A DNA stretch of 64,000 nucleotides, taken from NCBI GenBank assembly GCA_018350325.1, contig JAEVLN010000012.1, forward strand, positions 248,001 to 312,000, written 5' to 3'. Below, in pieces: positions 22,001 through 33,000 of this stretch. Position numbers and translations under genes: made by a program. Numbering within the stretch: position 1 is the stretch's first letter; each line of letters begins with the position of its first letter. The notes under the pieces were generated by a model. The model searched no databases. It saw only the letters and a list, made by a program, of their open reading frames with translations, and was not told the origin of the DNA. Source of the DNA: Globodera rostochiensis. Lineage: Eukaryota; Nematoda; Chromadorea; Rhabditida; Heteroderidae.

Positions 22001-25000
22001 AATTTTTATTAAAGGGTTTTGCAGGGACCAGCGGTGCCGGCAGGCGCCGCAGCGAACAAGAATTTATTTAGTTTAAATTTAGGAGTGTATTTTTGGGTTA
22101 CCGTATTACCTCTTGTAATTCCACATGTGGAATTATTTTTCAACCTCCTCAGAAAGGGCGGAATTATTAGAGAGTGTGGAATTATCAGAGAGTGTGGACT
22201 GGGCCGCAAATGTCGGGCCGCAAATGTCTATTTTGTTTTAAGCCGCAAATGTCTGGGCCGCAAATGTCTACACACCAAAAATAACTACCGAATTTAATTA
22301 TGGGAATAGAACCGCCGATACATAAGTTACGATATAGAGCTTAACCACTGAGTCATAAGAGGATCCAACGGACGGTACACATCGGTTCAGTGCCCACGGT
22401 TCAGTGCCGCACGTTTCAGTGCCGCACGGTTCAGTGCCGGACAGTTCAGTGCCAGCGATTGAAAGGCTATAACTTTTTTAAACTCAACCAAATCAAACAA
22501 ACAAGATGTCATTCGAAAGCTTTAAATGAGATGAATCATTTAAAAAATAAAACAAGCGGTTTAATTATTTAAAAAAAGTTTAATGTGAAAAAACACGCAA
22601 AATCAAGGGGTTTTCATAATGTTATTGAGATAACTTTTTCACGAATTTTTTAATTGAGTAGCTTTGGCTTGACAATAGCTTTTAAAAGCTTAGAACTTTC
22701 GAATGACATCTTGTTTGTTTGATTTGGTTGAGTTTAAAAAAAGTTATAGCCTTTCAATCGCTGGCACTGAACTGTCCGGCACTGAACCGTGCGGCACTGA
22801 AACGTGCGGCACTGAACCGCGGGCACTGAACCGATCGCCGCCGTCCAACGGATGCGCTGTGCAAAGGATTTATTTAAAGGATTTTTAAATTTGATTTGTC
22901 ATTATGTTTTTCAAATCTAAGCTTTGAATTCTAAACAAATTCTCTCCAAAAATGCCATCTTTACCAGTGCAAAAAAGTCTCGTTTTCCGAGACTAAAAAC
23001 CCGAGAGTCGAGACCGAGACCCAAAAAACCCGAGAAATTTCTCGAGTCGAGACTCGAGACCGAGACTCTCGTGCATCACTAATGAATACGTTGTATTTAT
23101 AATATTATTGTGTTTAGGCATCATCGCAAAATGTGTCAACATTAGCTGAGTCTGAAAAGCAACAACTTTTATTGCGGTTACCGAATCCCCACAGACAACA
23201 GGCGCAAACGGCACAACAACAGCAGCAGCAAATGTAACATTTTCATAGTTTAAATTAAACTATATCGGCCTATTTTTTCCTTATGATAGGATTTGATATA
23301 TTTAGGCTAAACCATACGCCCTCTGCTTCGTCCGTTGCAATGCCGCAAATTGTCTCTCCTCCGCAAGTCCACCAAGTTGCACACATGCCTACGATAAACC
23401 CATTTTCCCTTTCTGCACCCACACAAATTGAGGTGATTCAACAATATCGGGACAAAGTTCAGCCGACGGCGACTCGTCCTGTTCAGCAACAGCAAACTGC
23501 CGCTCGATCACAGCAGCAAAATCCGATCGTAGTGGAATTAATTGACGATGATGATGTTGAGGCAAAGGGGCAAATGACTCCTCAACCCCTGCTAAATGCG
23601 AGCAGCTCTGTTCTGCTGACAACACAATTTGCTGATGAACAACAGCAGCAGGTGCACCACCCACAGGTCTCTCGGTTGAAGGCACAAAGCGCAGCTGCCG
23701 ATTCCACCGTAAATGCCGGGAATGGATCTTCAGGTTTTTTTATGTCTATTCATACATTTCTTTACCCTGTTGGTTAAGGTGACGATTCGTCGGTAAGCCC
23801 GAGTCCATCGACGTCCGCTTCAAAGCGGCCGTCTGCCCCACCAATTGCCGTGGCGGAACCCTTTCATAAACGGCTTGCATTGGAAAATACGAACAATAAA
23901 ATTGGCACCAACACATGTGCCATTGACACTGAAGAGGTATCCACGAGATCACCGTCGATCAGCACTACGATGATTGAGTGCAATATAAAAGGCTGTGGAA
24001 ACGAAGGCCAGGCTAAAGGTCGAGGAGACGGCACTGTCTTTGGAAGAAGTGTGCATGGTTCTGTCAACGATCATACTGGAACGAGTGGAATATACGAACA
24101 CAAGCTTGACAATAAATTCGACCGGGGTCACGAGGATGGTCTGTTTGTTTATTGCTTAAAGGTAAAAAAATATTTGCGCGACATTAAGGCACCGGAGAAG
24201 TCGATAAAGAGCAATTTGTTGACGAGTCGACTAGCAAAATGTGTATTGCGGCATCACGACCGCCACCCGAATGCAGGGAAAAAAAGTTGCAGGGCGACGA
24301 CATGTGGGACGACTACTGTTACGTGTGTTCCCAGGGCTGTGACGAAACGACGGGATCATTGGGCTGTTGTGAAACGTGTCCAAAAGTGTTTCATGCCAAG
24401 TGTCACGTGCCAATCATTTATGGCGTCATGGAAGATTTACCGTAATAACATTGCACTATTTATTTTGAAGTTTTGCTTTTAAGAAAATTACGACATTTTG
24501 AATTTATTAGTTATTTTAGCGATGACTGGCAGTGCACACTTTGTTTGCTTTGTGATCCGCTTTCTCAAATAAGCCAATTGTTTGGAAAACGTGAAAAATT
24601 GGTAATCGAATTTTTAGTTTAAAAGAAAATTACACCAACAAAATGTTTTTTAATAAAGCCTATTTACTATATTTTTTCTACCTTTGAATCAAAACTTGTT
24701 TCAGTTATGCTCCAAGGTCTATTTGGCATGTTTTGAGGACTTTTCGCATGTCGAGCCTTTTCTGAACGCAGTTTCCAGGGATGAAGCGGATTATTATGCA
24801 GTCATCAAAGAGCCCATTTGGTTGTGCAAAATTGCGCAGAAAATTTCCACTGATGAGTATAGACTCATTTCAGAGGTTTGCTTTTTTAAGTTGTTGAATT
24901 CATTAGATGTTATCGAATTCAATTTATTTTAGTTTATCGATGACATGAACCTTTTGTTTCGCAATTGTTCGACCTTCAATCTGGTGATTCCTTCATTAAT

Positions 25001-25347
25001 TTTTTTTTTGCTTACTTCTTAGGGATCTCAAATACAGCCATTAAATTTCAAAATTTAATCTTAAATAGCCCACTAATCCATTGTCCGCCTCCGGCAAGAA
25101 AGTGTACACACTTTACATGAAAGCAATCCGTGAATTTTTGCCGGCTTATGAGAAGCAGATTTGGATTTACATTTCATTGTACAGCGCAAGACTTTCGGTC
25201 GCAAATTCGGTAAATGCTTATTGATTTTGCTAACAATTTATTAATTACGTGCAGAGTGATGAGGAATCTTCGCGACGGCGCGGTATTAGACGTGGAACAG
25301 TCCAAAAAGCAAAGTCACAGACGCCAGTCGATCTGCAATCCAAATGA
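19061..25347 (+). CDS. TIF1/TRIM24-like protein: RING, B-boxes, coiled coil, polyQ, PHD, bromodomain
   Basis: About 19 exons: 19061-19181, 19233-19272, 19313-19396, 19508-19634, 19739-19819, 19915-20177, 20231-20339, 20396-20632, 20725-21012, 21164 to about 21780, 23118-23230, 23306-23733, 23779-24138, 24189-24441, 24520-24601, 24705-24875, 24933-24983, 25069-25209, 25255-25347; roughly 1,220 residues. The RING reads CDVC...CFHKHCDRC...CKVC. A first B-box ([19 protein letters not shown]...GH) and a second ([17 protein letters not shown]...CVHCLNIH) follow, then a coiled coil ([18 protein letters not shown]) and a Gln/His-rich middle. The PHD finger contains [17 protein letters not shown]...DDWQCTLC, close to the TIF1 signature. 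The bromodomain contains [19 protein letters not shown]...[13 protein letters not shown]1 proteins are chromatin-reading transcriptional corepressors. The donor of exon 10 is unresolved because a transposon sits at its 3' edge. Boundaries of exons 2-3 are the weakest. Confidence 0.88.
21784..23081. mobile_element. hAT-like element with GAGACTCGAGACC repeats, host of a nested MITE
   Basis: The 1,298-bp insertion is flanked by an 8-bp target duplication ATGAATAC (21776-21783 and 23082-23089), which fits the hAT nTnnnnAn pattern. Terminal inverted repeats begin TAGTGATGCACGAGA. The subterminal regions are tandem GAGACTCGAGACCGAGAC-type repeats on both sides. A second element (22373-22843) with its own 9-bp duplication lies inside, so the host element was about 820 bp before the nested insertion. 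No transposase frame is visible. Confidence 0.88.
22373..22843. mobile_element. TTCAGTGCC-ended MITE, copy A (nested)
   Basis: The 471-bp element is flanked by a 9-bp duplication TCCAACGGA (22364-22372 and 22844-22852). The ends read CGGTACACATCGGTTCAGTG and, inverted, CGGCGGCGATCGGTTCAGTG. Each then continues as about five tandem GGTTCAGTGCCG-like copies, followed by a longer inverted arm including CTATAACTTTTTTAAACTC. A 9-bp duplication is typical of Mutator-like elements. It is nested in the hAT-like element. Confidence 0.9.
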
Positions 25348-26532
25348 AGAGGAGGACCATAGAGAATGGTCGTTAGATGCCCACTATGATGTTATTAAGA
25401 AAAAAAATCTGAAAATATTCAGTGTAACAAAGAATACCCTTTGCGCAAGGGTAATAGCGCAGCTGCCTCCTCCCCATTTTTTGAAATAAAAAGACACAAA
25501 TATTCTTTCTAGGAGGTTATCATTCTCTGCGGTTTTTTAATTTTCTAATTTATTCAACACGCAAATGTGAGTTATACCAGATCTCGAGTGCTCAATAGAG
25601 CAATGTGTAAACTAAAGCCATCAAAAACTAAAATTAATTCCTTTTATATAATGCCTCGAGACTCAGAATTGCACGTCTTTGATCATTTGTAATTGTGTCT
25701 ATAATTTTTTTGTTGAAATAAAAAAGTGTCAAAAAATCACAAATAACACGATCTTCTGTTGGGCTTTAATTTACAACAAGAATTAATTTATTCATGCCTT
25801 CATATTTTCCACAATTTTTCAATTCGCTGCCCTTCCATACATTTAAACCCTGGGCGAGTGCTATTACTCTCCGCCATTCCAATTCCACGATGTGTTTTCT
25901 CAGTGAATGGATGGGAAGGAAGGCAAAGTGTGCCGATGGGCGGATTCGCATCATTCGATAGCCTCCGGCCCTAAAATGTTGAAGGCAGGGAGAAAAGAGA
26001 GATTAAGTGAAAGGAGGAGGAAAGAGTGTCAGAGAGGAAATGGAGGGCAGAGAGTGGATTAAGCGGCGTATGGTCGAGAATGGCGGCGGCTTTATAGGCT
26101 GAGGGAGGACTGACTTCGTGGGGAGATTTTCCTGCGGTGAAATGCCCGGGGGGATGGATGGCTTTGCCTTTGGGAGGCGCGTCTTCCCCTCTCTTCTGTC
26201 CCCGCTGTTAAAAACATTTCCACGCCGGACAACCGAAGAAGAAGAAGAAGAAGAGCAGCGTTAAATGACTGCCGTTCAAATCAAATCCCATCGGCAGAAA
26301 GAGGCAATTGGGGAGCAATGGATTTGTGTCAGAGAGGGGGCGGGGGGAATTTGTTTCGGATTCTTCCGTCCCCCCCCCCCCTCCTCCCGCCCATTCCCAC
26401 TGCAACTCACACAGCTCGTTTATTTTTATAACTCATTTGTCAGAACAAATTGAATAAGCTTTCAAAAATATTTTAATTTAAATTATATACTTCCTGTGCA
26501 CAACATAAATTTATTTGTTTTCAAAACAACCG
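25348..26532. other. Intergenic region between the TIF1-like and vps36 genes
   Basis: It holds the 3' UTR of the TIF1-like gene and the upstream region of vps36. A purine-rich stretch (about 25975-26060), a short AAG microsatellite (about 26234-26253) and a C tract near 26371 are visible. No gene was recognised. Confidence 0.5.
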
Positions 26533-28477
26533 ATGGACCGTCTCTCGTGGTATCAGACGGGCGAGTCAATGGAGGAAATTCTCTGTCAGGCTGGCAGTGT
26601 CGGCATTTACGATGGGGACCTTAAACAGGTCAATGGTCAACAAAGGGCACTTTTATTGGAATTAAAAAGATTGCTGTTTTAGTCCTCCTTCGAACAAGGC
26701 GCCGTTTCGCTGACCTATCAACGGGTCATATGGGCCGACTCCACCGATCCGGTGAGAGAGCACTTTCTTCATTTTCTTAGCTAATGCCAAACAAAGGACT
26801 GCCGTCTCATCCTCCACCATTCGATGGTCCAAAAGATTGAGAAACAGCAAAAAACGATGTTTGGACGGGGCGGAAAAATCATTGTGACGGTAAAACCCGT
26901 AATGGGCGGCCACGTGCCGGGGCCAATTGCCGCCAGCGGAACAAATTCATTACGCTTTGTCTTCAGAAATGGGGGCGAGGAAGAGGTGGGCGGGGGGGGG
27001 CTTAGTAAAAAATTTTTTTTATTCGAAATTTAATTTATTAATTGTAATTGGTTGTGTGAGTTTGGGCCGTGTTTAAATATTATGTAGACAGAACGCCATT
27101 TAAAGATTGACGAATATACGAATTACTCATTATCTTCGTTTTCCAGTTCTACAAGCGTTTTCTCGACGCGCTCAACAAGCAAATGTGGCAACGGACGTCG
27201 TCCAGCTCCAGCTCCGCCAGTTCGTCTCGGAACAGCGCCCAACAAACGCAAACGTTCGGCGGAAGTGCTGGCGGCGCTGTCGCACCTCCGCGCAGCGTTG
27301 GCATTTTGGGCATTGAAAAGCGACTGGCGGAACAGCACCAGCGGACACATGAACACATCAGCGAGGTGATCAGCGATGGACAAATCAAACTGACGGCTTT
27401 CCCTTCCAAAAACAAAAAAATTCGAAATCAAACCATTTTGTGTAACGTCCTTAGCCTTCCTTAAATCCTTATTTTTACATCTAGATGTAGAATTTAAGGC
27501 TTTTGAAGACATGAGCAAATTGATGGAGCAGGCCAGGGAAATGGTCGTGTTGTCTAAGAACATTACTGAGCGACTGCGGCAGAAAAAGGGGGAAATAACG
27601 GACGACGACGACGAGGCAACGGCCTTTTGGAAATAATAAAGCTTCATTTTATTGGACATGGATTTTAATTGCAATTTTCCAATGTACAGCTTATTCAGAC
27701 TGTCCAACTAAAGTCCTATTTGCTCTCTTTGGGCGTAAGTGATCCCGTGACCAAGTCAACGTTTGGCGGAAGTTCCGTGTTCTTTGATAAATTGGCAGCT
27801 GAATTGACCTCCGTCCTGCTGGAGCCATTGAAGGTTGGCATTTTTGATCAAAGTCAGTGAAAAGGTGCCAAACTCGAGTAGCAAAGCGGCGGAACGATGA
27901 CATTGCCCGAGGCGTTTTGCCGAATGAATCGAGCCAGGGGGATGGAAATGATTTCGCCCGAGGATCTGCTGAATGCGTGCCAAAGGCTGGACAGAATGGA
28001 CTCGCCGATAAGGTTGTTGCTCATTTGCCAAACACATAAAAAATTCTTGAAATGGACAAATTCTCTCTAAACTTCCTAATTTTTTCATACCAAAAGAATC
28101 TTAAAACAAATTCGTTTTCTCCCATTTTCAGTCTTTTCACATTTGAAAACGGCGTTTCTGTGCTGCAATTGCGCTCTCTCAGTGCCATCCATGTGTCTGA
28201 TGAGGTGCTTCAAATGGTCGAAGCCGCCGGGTCCATGGACGCTTCACAACTTGCCAAGTCGTCCGGTGTCCCGTTGGTTCTGGCAGCGGAAAGGTGTGGC
28301 ATTTTTTTTGTTATAAATTTGATTTTTAACTTTTCTATATTTTGACTCTGTTTTAGGCTCCGTTACGCTGAAGAGCAGGCAAAGCTGTGTCGGGATGACA
28401 CAATTGAGGGACTGTTCTTCTACCCCAACAAATTCATGAGTTTAGAATTGCCCAATGATAACTCATCCAGTTTATGA
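26533..28477 (+). CDS. vps-36: ESCRT-II subunit VPS36
   Basis: Nine exons: 26533-26628, 26683-26751, 26797-26985, 27147-27365, 27499-27615, 27690-27833, 27882-28012, 28132-28293, 28357-28477; all phases agree, giving 415 residues (human VPS36 is about 386). The N-terminus has a GLUE/PH-like domain (YDGDLKQ...GAVSLTYQRVIWAD...GRGGKIIVTVKP...LRFVFRNGGEEEFYKRF). The linker GILGIEKRLAEQHQRTHEHISEAF leads into the C-terminal EAP45/Vps36 winged-helix region (LKSYLLSLGVSDPVT...CRMNRARGMEMISPEDLLNAC...LRYAEEQAKLCRDD). VPS36 links ubiquitinated cargo and ESCRT-I to ESCRT-II on endosomes during multivesicular-body sorting. The intron after exon 5 is a GC-AG intron (donor GC at 27616-27617): splicing there joins GEITDDDDE to LIQTVQLKSYLL, the family-conserved continuity. 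AATAAA motifs lie at 28487-28496. Length and domains suggest an intact gene. Confidence 0.95.
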
Positions 28478-28554
28478 CGGGTTATAAATAAATAAAATTA
28501 TAAATTTTAAACATTCCCATTTCATCGCTTTGTAAAATAAATGACTATCCCCGG

Positions 28555-28908
28555 CAGGCGCGTATGCAGGTGGGGGCATGCCCCCCCCCCGAAATGTTTT
28601 TTGAGAAAAAAAAACCATAGGGGGGGACCCTTTTGTTTTGCACTTTTTAATTTTTTGGTCAATTTTCTTAACAAGATTCATAAAATTCCCAAAAAAAATT
28701 TCCCGGCGGCGTCTATCGGCACCGCCGACCCCTCCCATTTAAATCGCTTTTTTGAAAATTTTAACAAAAATGTAGTAAAAATGAAAAATGCACCCCTAAA
28801 AATCGAACATTTTTTGGAAAAATTGCTTAACAAAAATGCAGTAAAACGGGAAAAATACACCCCTAAGAACTGCCCCCCGCCCGAAAATTTTTTCTGAATA
28901 CGCGCCTG
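28555..28908. mobile_element. Short MITE with CAGGCGCGTAT ends and 8-bp target duplication
   Basis: The 354-bp element is flanked by ATCCCCGG on both sides (28547-28554 and 28909-28916). Inverted ends start CAGGCGCGTATNCAG. The interior has a C tract after the left end, TGCACCCCTAAAAATCGAAC- and ACACCCCTAAGAA-type motifs, and an AAAATGCAGTAAAA segment. It shares interior motifs with the 217-bp element at 40672-40888 and, inverted, with sequence at 11650-11760. The 8-bp duplication and CAG end suggest a hAT derivative. Confidence 0.85.
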
Positions 28909-29289
28909 ATCCCCGGTCCCGAATCCATGAAATTTAGAGCATCCGAGTCTCGACCTTTTTGTCCTGAAAGTCCTGGCCCAATTTGAGGCCATTCTTTGTG
29001 CATTTACCTTGTCTGGTTTTAATATGTAATAAAAGTTCAAATGTTGCCATTTCTTTTTTTAACCAAATAATTAAGAAATAAAATATTCTACAACCGAATT
29101 CATCGATTGCGTGTCTTTCACTATCAAATTCTCAGAATAGCACGATTACAACCATCAAAATGTTTCGGCGGCGCCGATAGGCGCTGTGGAAAGAAAATTT
29201 TGCAAAGAAAACATCGAAAATCTTCAAAAACCTAATTTTTGGCGATCTGTCATTGTTTTTAAATGAGAGGTATTCTCTGTTTTCCTCGG

Positions 29290-29760
29290 GGGTACGCATC
29301 ACTTCAGTGCCCACACTTCAGTGCCGGACACTTCAGTGCCCACACTTCAGTGCCGGGACACTTCAGTGCCAGCAATTAAAAGCATATAACTTTTTTTAAA
29401 CTCAACCAAATCAAACAATTAAGATGTCATTGGAAAGCTCTAAGCTTTTAAAAGCTATTGTTAAGCCAACGCTAATCAATTAAAAAATTCTTAAAAAAGT
29501 TATTGCAATAAACTGATGAAAAGCCCTGATTTTGGGTGTTTTTCACGTTGAACTTCTTAAAAACGAATTGAACCGGCTTGATTTTTTTTTTTACGATACT
29601 TCTCGTTTAGAGCTTTCCAATGACATCTTAATTGTTTGATTTGGTTGAGTTTAAAAAAAGTTATAGCCTTTTTAAGTGCTGGCACTGAAGTGTCCGGCAC
29701 TGAAGTGTGGGCACTGAAGTGTGCGGCACTGAAGTGTGGGCACTGAAATGAACGCCGCCG
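29290..29760. mobile_element. TTCAGTGCC-ended MITE, copy B
   Basis: The 471-bp element is flanked by the 9-bp duplication TTTCCTCGG (29281-29289 and 29761-29769). One end reads GGGTACGCATCACTTCAGTG and the other, inverted, CGGCGGCGTTCATTTCAGTG. Both continue as tandem CACTTCAGTGCCCA-like copies, then a long arm with AAACTCAACCAAATCAAAC. It has the same length and end sequences as copies A and C. Confidence 0.92.
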
Positions 29761-30040
29761 TTTCCTCGGACCTTCACAAAACCATAAAAATGTTAATTTT
29801 AAAAACTTCTTAATGAGTTTGGGCCAGTTGAGTCTGGAGGTATAAAAGAACATTAGTGTTTGTCTAGGAGTATTATGATAGTCTTCTGTCATCTGGTAGT
29901 TTGCTGTCCCCTAGCCATTCGTGAAGGAAAGCCACTGATTGCCATCCATTCTAGTTTCTTTTCTTCTATAGCAAATATATTTATTGTTGATTCTCGAGCA
30001 TTTTATCGAAAAATCTTGTAAGTTATGCCGTTCCGACAGG

Positions 30041-33000
30041 ATGTTTGGACTCATGATTCGTGCTTGGTTTGTCCCTAATAATGCGGAAAAAATAATGTTA
30101 AAATTAAAGGTGTGCCAGTCAATGCACTCTGCAGAAGAAGAGAAAAACAAGCACGAGTTGGACGAGTCGCACAAGAAGGTGTTAAAATTTTATAATCAAA
30201 ATGTGTTTTTCTTTCCAGAAAATTGTTGTCTACGATTTTTTATCCAAAGAGATTTCTTGCTTGACACCAAGCAACCAAAGGTCGTTACTCTACGAAAGAT
30301 ATTATCGCGCAAATGCTTGCGTTGCAGGTGAGCTGACTTTGAAGCCCATTACTTCAAATGTTTTAGGCTTTTTAGAGTATACCGAACTCGAATAAAAGCA
30401 TAAACAAAAAGCTAATATTCAGGAAATGTTATTGTTTTAGGTCTCGATTGCATTTGCGAGCTCAACTTCAGCTGGTCGACCGATCCTTTATGGGCCTGCA
30501 CAATTTGTTATGTGGCCGGTGAAACGTTGGAATCTGCGGATGATCACATGCATTGCTCTTATCACAAAAGAAATTACATTGTTCGCGAAGAACCTAACTA
30601 ATTGCGCCAAATTTAATCCTTTTTTATTCCAGTGTGAATATCATCCCGATCGCTATGCTAACCTTTTGAAGGCGCAGGAGAAAAGTGCAAAAAACAAACA
30701 GTCTCTACTGGAGCAAGAGGCAATTGTTGACACATTGTTGGAGTCCAAGGGACTGTTGGCCCCGGATGTTTATGTGCTGAACGAGCGAAGTCAGGAATGG
30801 GCCTTTCAAAAGCTTGGGCTGTCCAACGAGCGGCCCAAGGCGGCATACATTGCAGAAGATGTGACGGACAATCTTAAAATTGCTCTTTGTTTTGTAAGTT
30901 TTGATTGCGAAATTTCTTACATTTTTTGTTTGTTTTAGGTTTGTGGGGAGACTTTTTTTGCATTTAATCACAAATTTCGAGAAGCATGGTTTACTCACCT
31001 TTCAACAAGCACTCATCAACGTTGCAAATCGATGCAGATATTGGTTCACGAAAGTTTCTAAATAAAGACGGACCGTTTTGCTATTTGTAAATTCAGATAA
31101 TCTAATTGCGTGTGAGGGAGTCCCGGCGGAATGCGAACTCAGAACAAACGCCGAATTTCGCCGCCTCCACGACACAGATGTTGCTGGAGCGCATTATGGA
31201 CCGACGGTTGGACTCGAACATTTGATCATCTTCAACGGTTTGGTTTCTGATTTTTGGATTGATTTGTATAATTTTATTTTGATAAATAGAATCATTCAAA
31301 TTTTTATCGCTTTTTTGCGACTGAATCTTCGGTGATTTTGTCTTCAAAACACTTCGTCCGAAGGCATTTCGTTGGACAGAAAAATTAACAAATTGAAATA
31401 AAAAATACAAAATGTGGCTTTGTTTATGTCGTGCCGGTGTTCTTCATCCAACAAACCGTTTTACCCTTTCGCTGAATATTTTTTATCATTTCTATTATTA
31501 TTGAACTCTTATGACCTTTTTCTAAAAGTTTTTCTTTACCCTTTCGCTGAATATTTTTATCATTTCTATTATTATTGAACTGCTGTCTGTGAAACATTTT
31601 TCTTTGTTATTTGTATTATTTATTTGCATATAATTCTAACCCACCGTTTTTGGTTGTGCATTTTGCGTTTCTTTTCAAATTTTAGGCAATGAATCCTTTT
31701 GTTCCATTTGCTACACAATCCTATCAAACTCGGCAATTACGGATCACTTTTCTTCCGAATATCATATCGAACGCTTTGTTGTAAGTTTTATTGTGCTGCG
31801 GTAGTGCTTAATATTTATTTTGTTTTTCTTTAGAGAAGGGCTGACCCAGGCAAACTTTTGAATGCGCAATATTTGAAAGTAACTGATATTCATGGGATTT
31901 TGTCCTTTTGCTACGAGGAACGACCGATTGCCGTGCACAAATACTTCCGAACGGACGCGAACATACCACTTTTATTGAGGAAATATGCATTCCCAGAACA
32001 GCGTTCTTTGGTCACAAATGCTTTAGTACAAATTGATTTGGGCCGCGACATCAAAGCCATTTGGTGTGAGGTTAATTCTCAATTGATCGGGAAACTTTCA
32101 GTTAATGTTTTCTTTGTTTAGGAATGTAAAGAATACATAAACACTTCTAGCGATGACGATGCATGGAGCTTCCATATTTTTGACGATTCGCATTTTGAGC
32201 GGGCGGCCAATAGGGCGCTGTACTATTACGGTTGCATAAAAATTGACTAAAATTTCATTTTGCCACTTAGATGAGGCAAACGTGACAGGAAGCGCTGGGA
32301 TTCTGGACGATTTTGTTCGCTCGTTCCCGCCGAGTTGGGATGAGCAGTTCTCTGTCTCTCTTGGTGTACTGGCTATCCAGAACCATTGCGAGTTTGGCCT
32401 TGAGTTCATCATTCGGGATGTACTCAGTTCCAAGCTGTACTGCACGTGCTGTTTTGTACAATGCGATGACAGCGACATGCAGACGTTCTCAAAACACGCT
32501 CGGTCATTGCAACACATCACTCGTGCAATGGTTGTTCTTTTAGCTGTTATGCACAATGTTTTCAGCTTGTACCACCAAACCTTTTCAATTTATTGCACTC
32601 GTCGTCATATTGTCGCAGTGTGGTGGTGTAGAGAAAAGGCCAAACACAGAGGGCGTCTTCAAAAACATTTTTCTGGGAATATTAATCCAGCTTCTTTTAA
32701 TTGTTTAGCACTCAATGAACAAGAAAATAATGATAACGTTGAACTGGCGTTTTCCGGACATCAACAATAGAAAGCCGTTGCTGATGGACTACCTAATTCA
32801 CTACCATAAAAACTTGCGGGCGCAACGTCAAGGCGTCTCTGTGTACAACCCGGCATTGATTTGTAAACTTAACTGTTCGACAGCTTTGCCGAGGAAATTG
32901 TTCAAATTAGCCAAAATAGCACCGAACGACAGATTCAATTTTCTTGCGACAAACAAAGAAGATGGAACGCCTGAAATGGGTAACACTTTTACTAGTAGAA

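Larger units (their letters stand above)
28478..30040. other. Intergenic region containing two MITEs
   Basis: Apart from the elements at 28555-28908 and 29290-29760, nothing gene-like was recognised. A GGCGGCGCCGATAGGCGC segment near 29166 resembles material near 18490 and 28700. Confidence 0.5.

Noticed and set aside
22390..22888. Cysteine/threonine repeat peptides in open frames over the TTCAGTGCC elements
   Set aside because: They are translations of the tandem end repeats of MITEs.
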